Positions 63,120-64,000 of a DNA stretch of 64,000 nucleotides are shown one piece after another. The position numbers and the translations under genes are program-made. The stretch is from assembly GCF_017526105.1 (NCBI RefSeq), contig NZ_CP071839.1, forward strand, positions 1,980,501-2,044,500. Direction: 5' to 3'. The notes beneath the pieces were generated by a model that did not search any database, was not told the DNA's origin, and saw only the letters and a list, made by a program, of their open reading frames with translations. Each line of letters starts with the position of its first letter. Positions within the stretch are counted from its first letter, which is position 1. This DNA is from Streptomyces cyanogenus. Its GTDB lineage: Bacteria; Actinomycetota; Actinomycetes; Streptomycetales; Streptomycetaceae.

Positions 63120-64000
63120 TCAGTTGCCCGACAGGACCCTGACCAGGTCTTCCGCCGTGCGGCAGCGGTCCAGCAGCTCCTTGACGTGATTTCGCGTTCC
63201 GCGTAGCGGTTCCAGGGTTGGGACGCGCTGCAGGGAGTCGCGGCCGGGCAGGTCGAAGATGACCGAGTCCCAGCTCGCGGCGGCCACGTCGTCCGCGTAC
63301 TGCTCCAGGCAGCGTCCGCGGAAGTAGGCGCGCGTGTCCTCCGGCGGCTTCGTACGCGCCCGGTCGACCTCGGCCTCGTCCAGCAGCCGCTTGATGCGCC
63401 CGCGGGCCACCAGCCGGTTGTACAGGCCCTTCTCGGCGCGTACGTCGGCGTACTGGAGGTCGACCAGGTGCAGCCGGGCCGCGTCCCAGTCCAGGTCGTC
63501 GCGCCGGCGGTAGCCCTCCATCAGCTCCCGCTTGGCGACCCAGTCCAGCTCGCCGGCCAGGCTCATCGGGTCGTTCTCCAGCCGGGTGAGGGTGTCCTCC
63601 CAGCGGCTGAGCACGTCCTTGGTCTGGTCGTCGGCGTCGGCGCCGAAGCGCTCCTCGACGTACTTGCGGGCCAGCTCGAAGTACTCCATCTGCAACTGGA
63701 CCGCGGTGAGTGTGCGCCCGCTGCGCAGGGTGACCAGGCGCTTGAGGGACGGGTCGTGCGAGACCTGGTGCAGGGTGCGCACGGGCTGGTCGACGGCGAG
63801 GTCAACGGCGATGAAGCCGTCCTCGATCATGGACAGGACCAGGGCGGTCGTGCCCAGCTTGAGGTAGGTGGAGATCTCCGAGAGGTTGGCGTCTCCGATG
63901 ATCACATGCAGCCGGCGGTACTTCTCGGCGTCCGCGTGCGGCTCGTCGCGGGTGTTGATGATCGGGCGCTTGAGCGTGGTCTCCAGGCCGACCTCGACCT
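63120..64000 (-). CDS. dop: Deamidase/depupylase of Pup (Dop), 5' end beyond window
   Basis: The C-terminal about 294 residues are present; the start lies past the right edge. The sequence begins [41 protein letters not shown], a hallmark of the PafA/Dop family, with [26 protein letters not shown] and the C-terminal domain LVRVLSGN. PafA (56667-58028) is only a paralogue. With a GGE-type Pup its task is mainly depupylation. It is separated from pup by 172 nt. Confidence 0.95.
   Translation of the reverse strand, partial: VEVGLETTLKRPIINTRDEPHADAEKYRRLHVIIGDANLSEISTYLKLGTTALVLSMIEDGFIAVDLAVDQPVRTLHQVSHDPSLKRLVTLRSGRTLTAVQLQMEYFELARKYVEERFGADADDQTKDVLSRWEDTLTRLENDPMSLAGELDWVAKRELMEGYRRRDDLDWDAARLHLVDLQYADVRAEKGLYNRLVARGRIKRLLDEAEVDRARTKPPEDTRAYFRGRCLEQYADDVAAASWDSVIFDLPGRDSLQRVPTLEPLRGTRNHVKELLDRCRTAEDLVRVLSGN

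Overview
This is a 64-kb stretch of very GC-rich chromosome from a Streptomyces or a close relative. The evidence is the extreme third-position GC, the conservon rarABCDE, the complete pup-proteasome locus, pafB/pafC-tatA/tatC-helY synteny and the infC-rpmI-rplT and pheST neighbourhood. Gene order matches the core-chromosome region that carries pheST, infC, glnA4, rar and the proteasome in S. coelicolor. That match is recalled, not computed here. I see no integrase, transposase, tRNA, rRNA or CRISPR array.

Layout. 1-10.7 kb: a YfhO-type membrane protein (cut by the left edge), a secreted GH51 arabinofuranosidase, a DUF6314 protein, a histidine-phosphatase-fold protein lacking both catalytic histidines, a GNAT, a MocR regulator facing an EamA exporter, DUF1918, a secreted GHL10 glycosidase and a 3-hydroxybutyryl-CoA dehydrogenase. 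10.8-14.4 kb: a small coiled-coil membrane protein, a Nudix hydrolase, an HTH/TPR regulator and a membrane PP2C phosphatase. 14.6-22.4 kb: translation genes on the minus strand (pheT, pheS, a PAS histidine kinase, a SpoU methyltransferase, rplT, rpmI, infC). The infC leader contains an intrinsic terminator with a competing hairpin, and infC probably starts at ATC. 22.4-27.5 kb: DUF1844, SseB, a decayed serine hydrolase, a mycosin-like subtilase and its partner, a repeat-rich membrane protein.

27.8-35.2 kb: a PLP-dependent deaminase/aldolase, then an amine-utilisation cluster. It contains an SDR, an aldehyde dehydrogenase and a GlnA4-type gamma-glutamylamide synthetase on the minus strand, with a FadR-type regulator and a class-C26 gamma-glutamyl hydrolase on the plus strand. 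The likely sequence is glutamylation, two oxidations, then hydrolysis. Related GGT-N10-ACC sites lie on both sides of the regulator. 35.3-42.7 kb: a LysR/TDT-transporter divergent pair, a metal-receptor-like protein, an XRE-cupin regulator, a 5'-3' exonuclease, an iron-box-controlled siderophore-interacting protein, a GNAT and an RluA-type pseudouridine synthase.

42.7-47.4 kb: the conservon rarA-E (histidine kinase, roadblock, DUF742, GTPase, P450 without ExxR), with four overlapping reading frames. 47.7-54.9 kb: helY, tatC, tatA, two small genes, pafC and pafB. 55-64 kb: two FKBP isomerases, pafA, an MFS/LacI divergent pair, prcA, prcB, an endonuclease-VII-type HNH gene overlapping prcB, pup, and dop cut by the right edge.

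Recurrent features are TANNNT -10 boxes placed 6-9 nt before start codons, which suggests leaderless transcripts, and GC-rich dispersed repeats that double as terminators.
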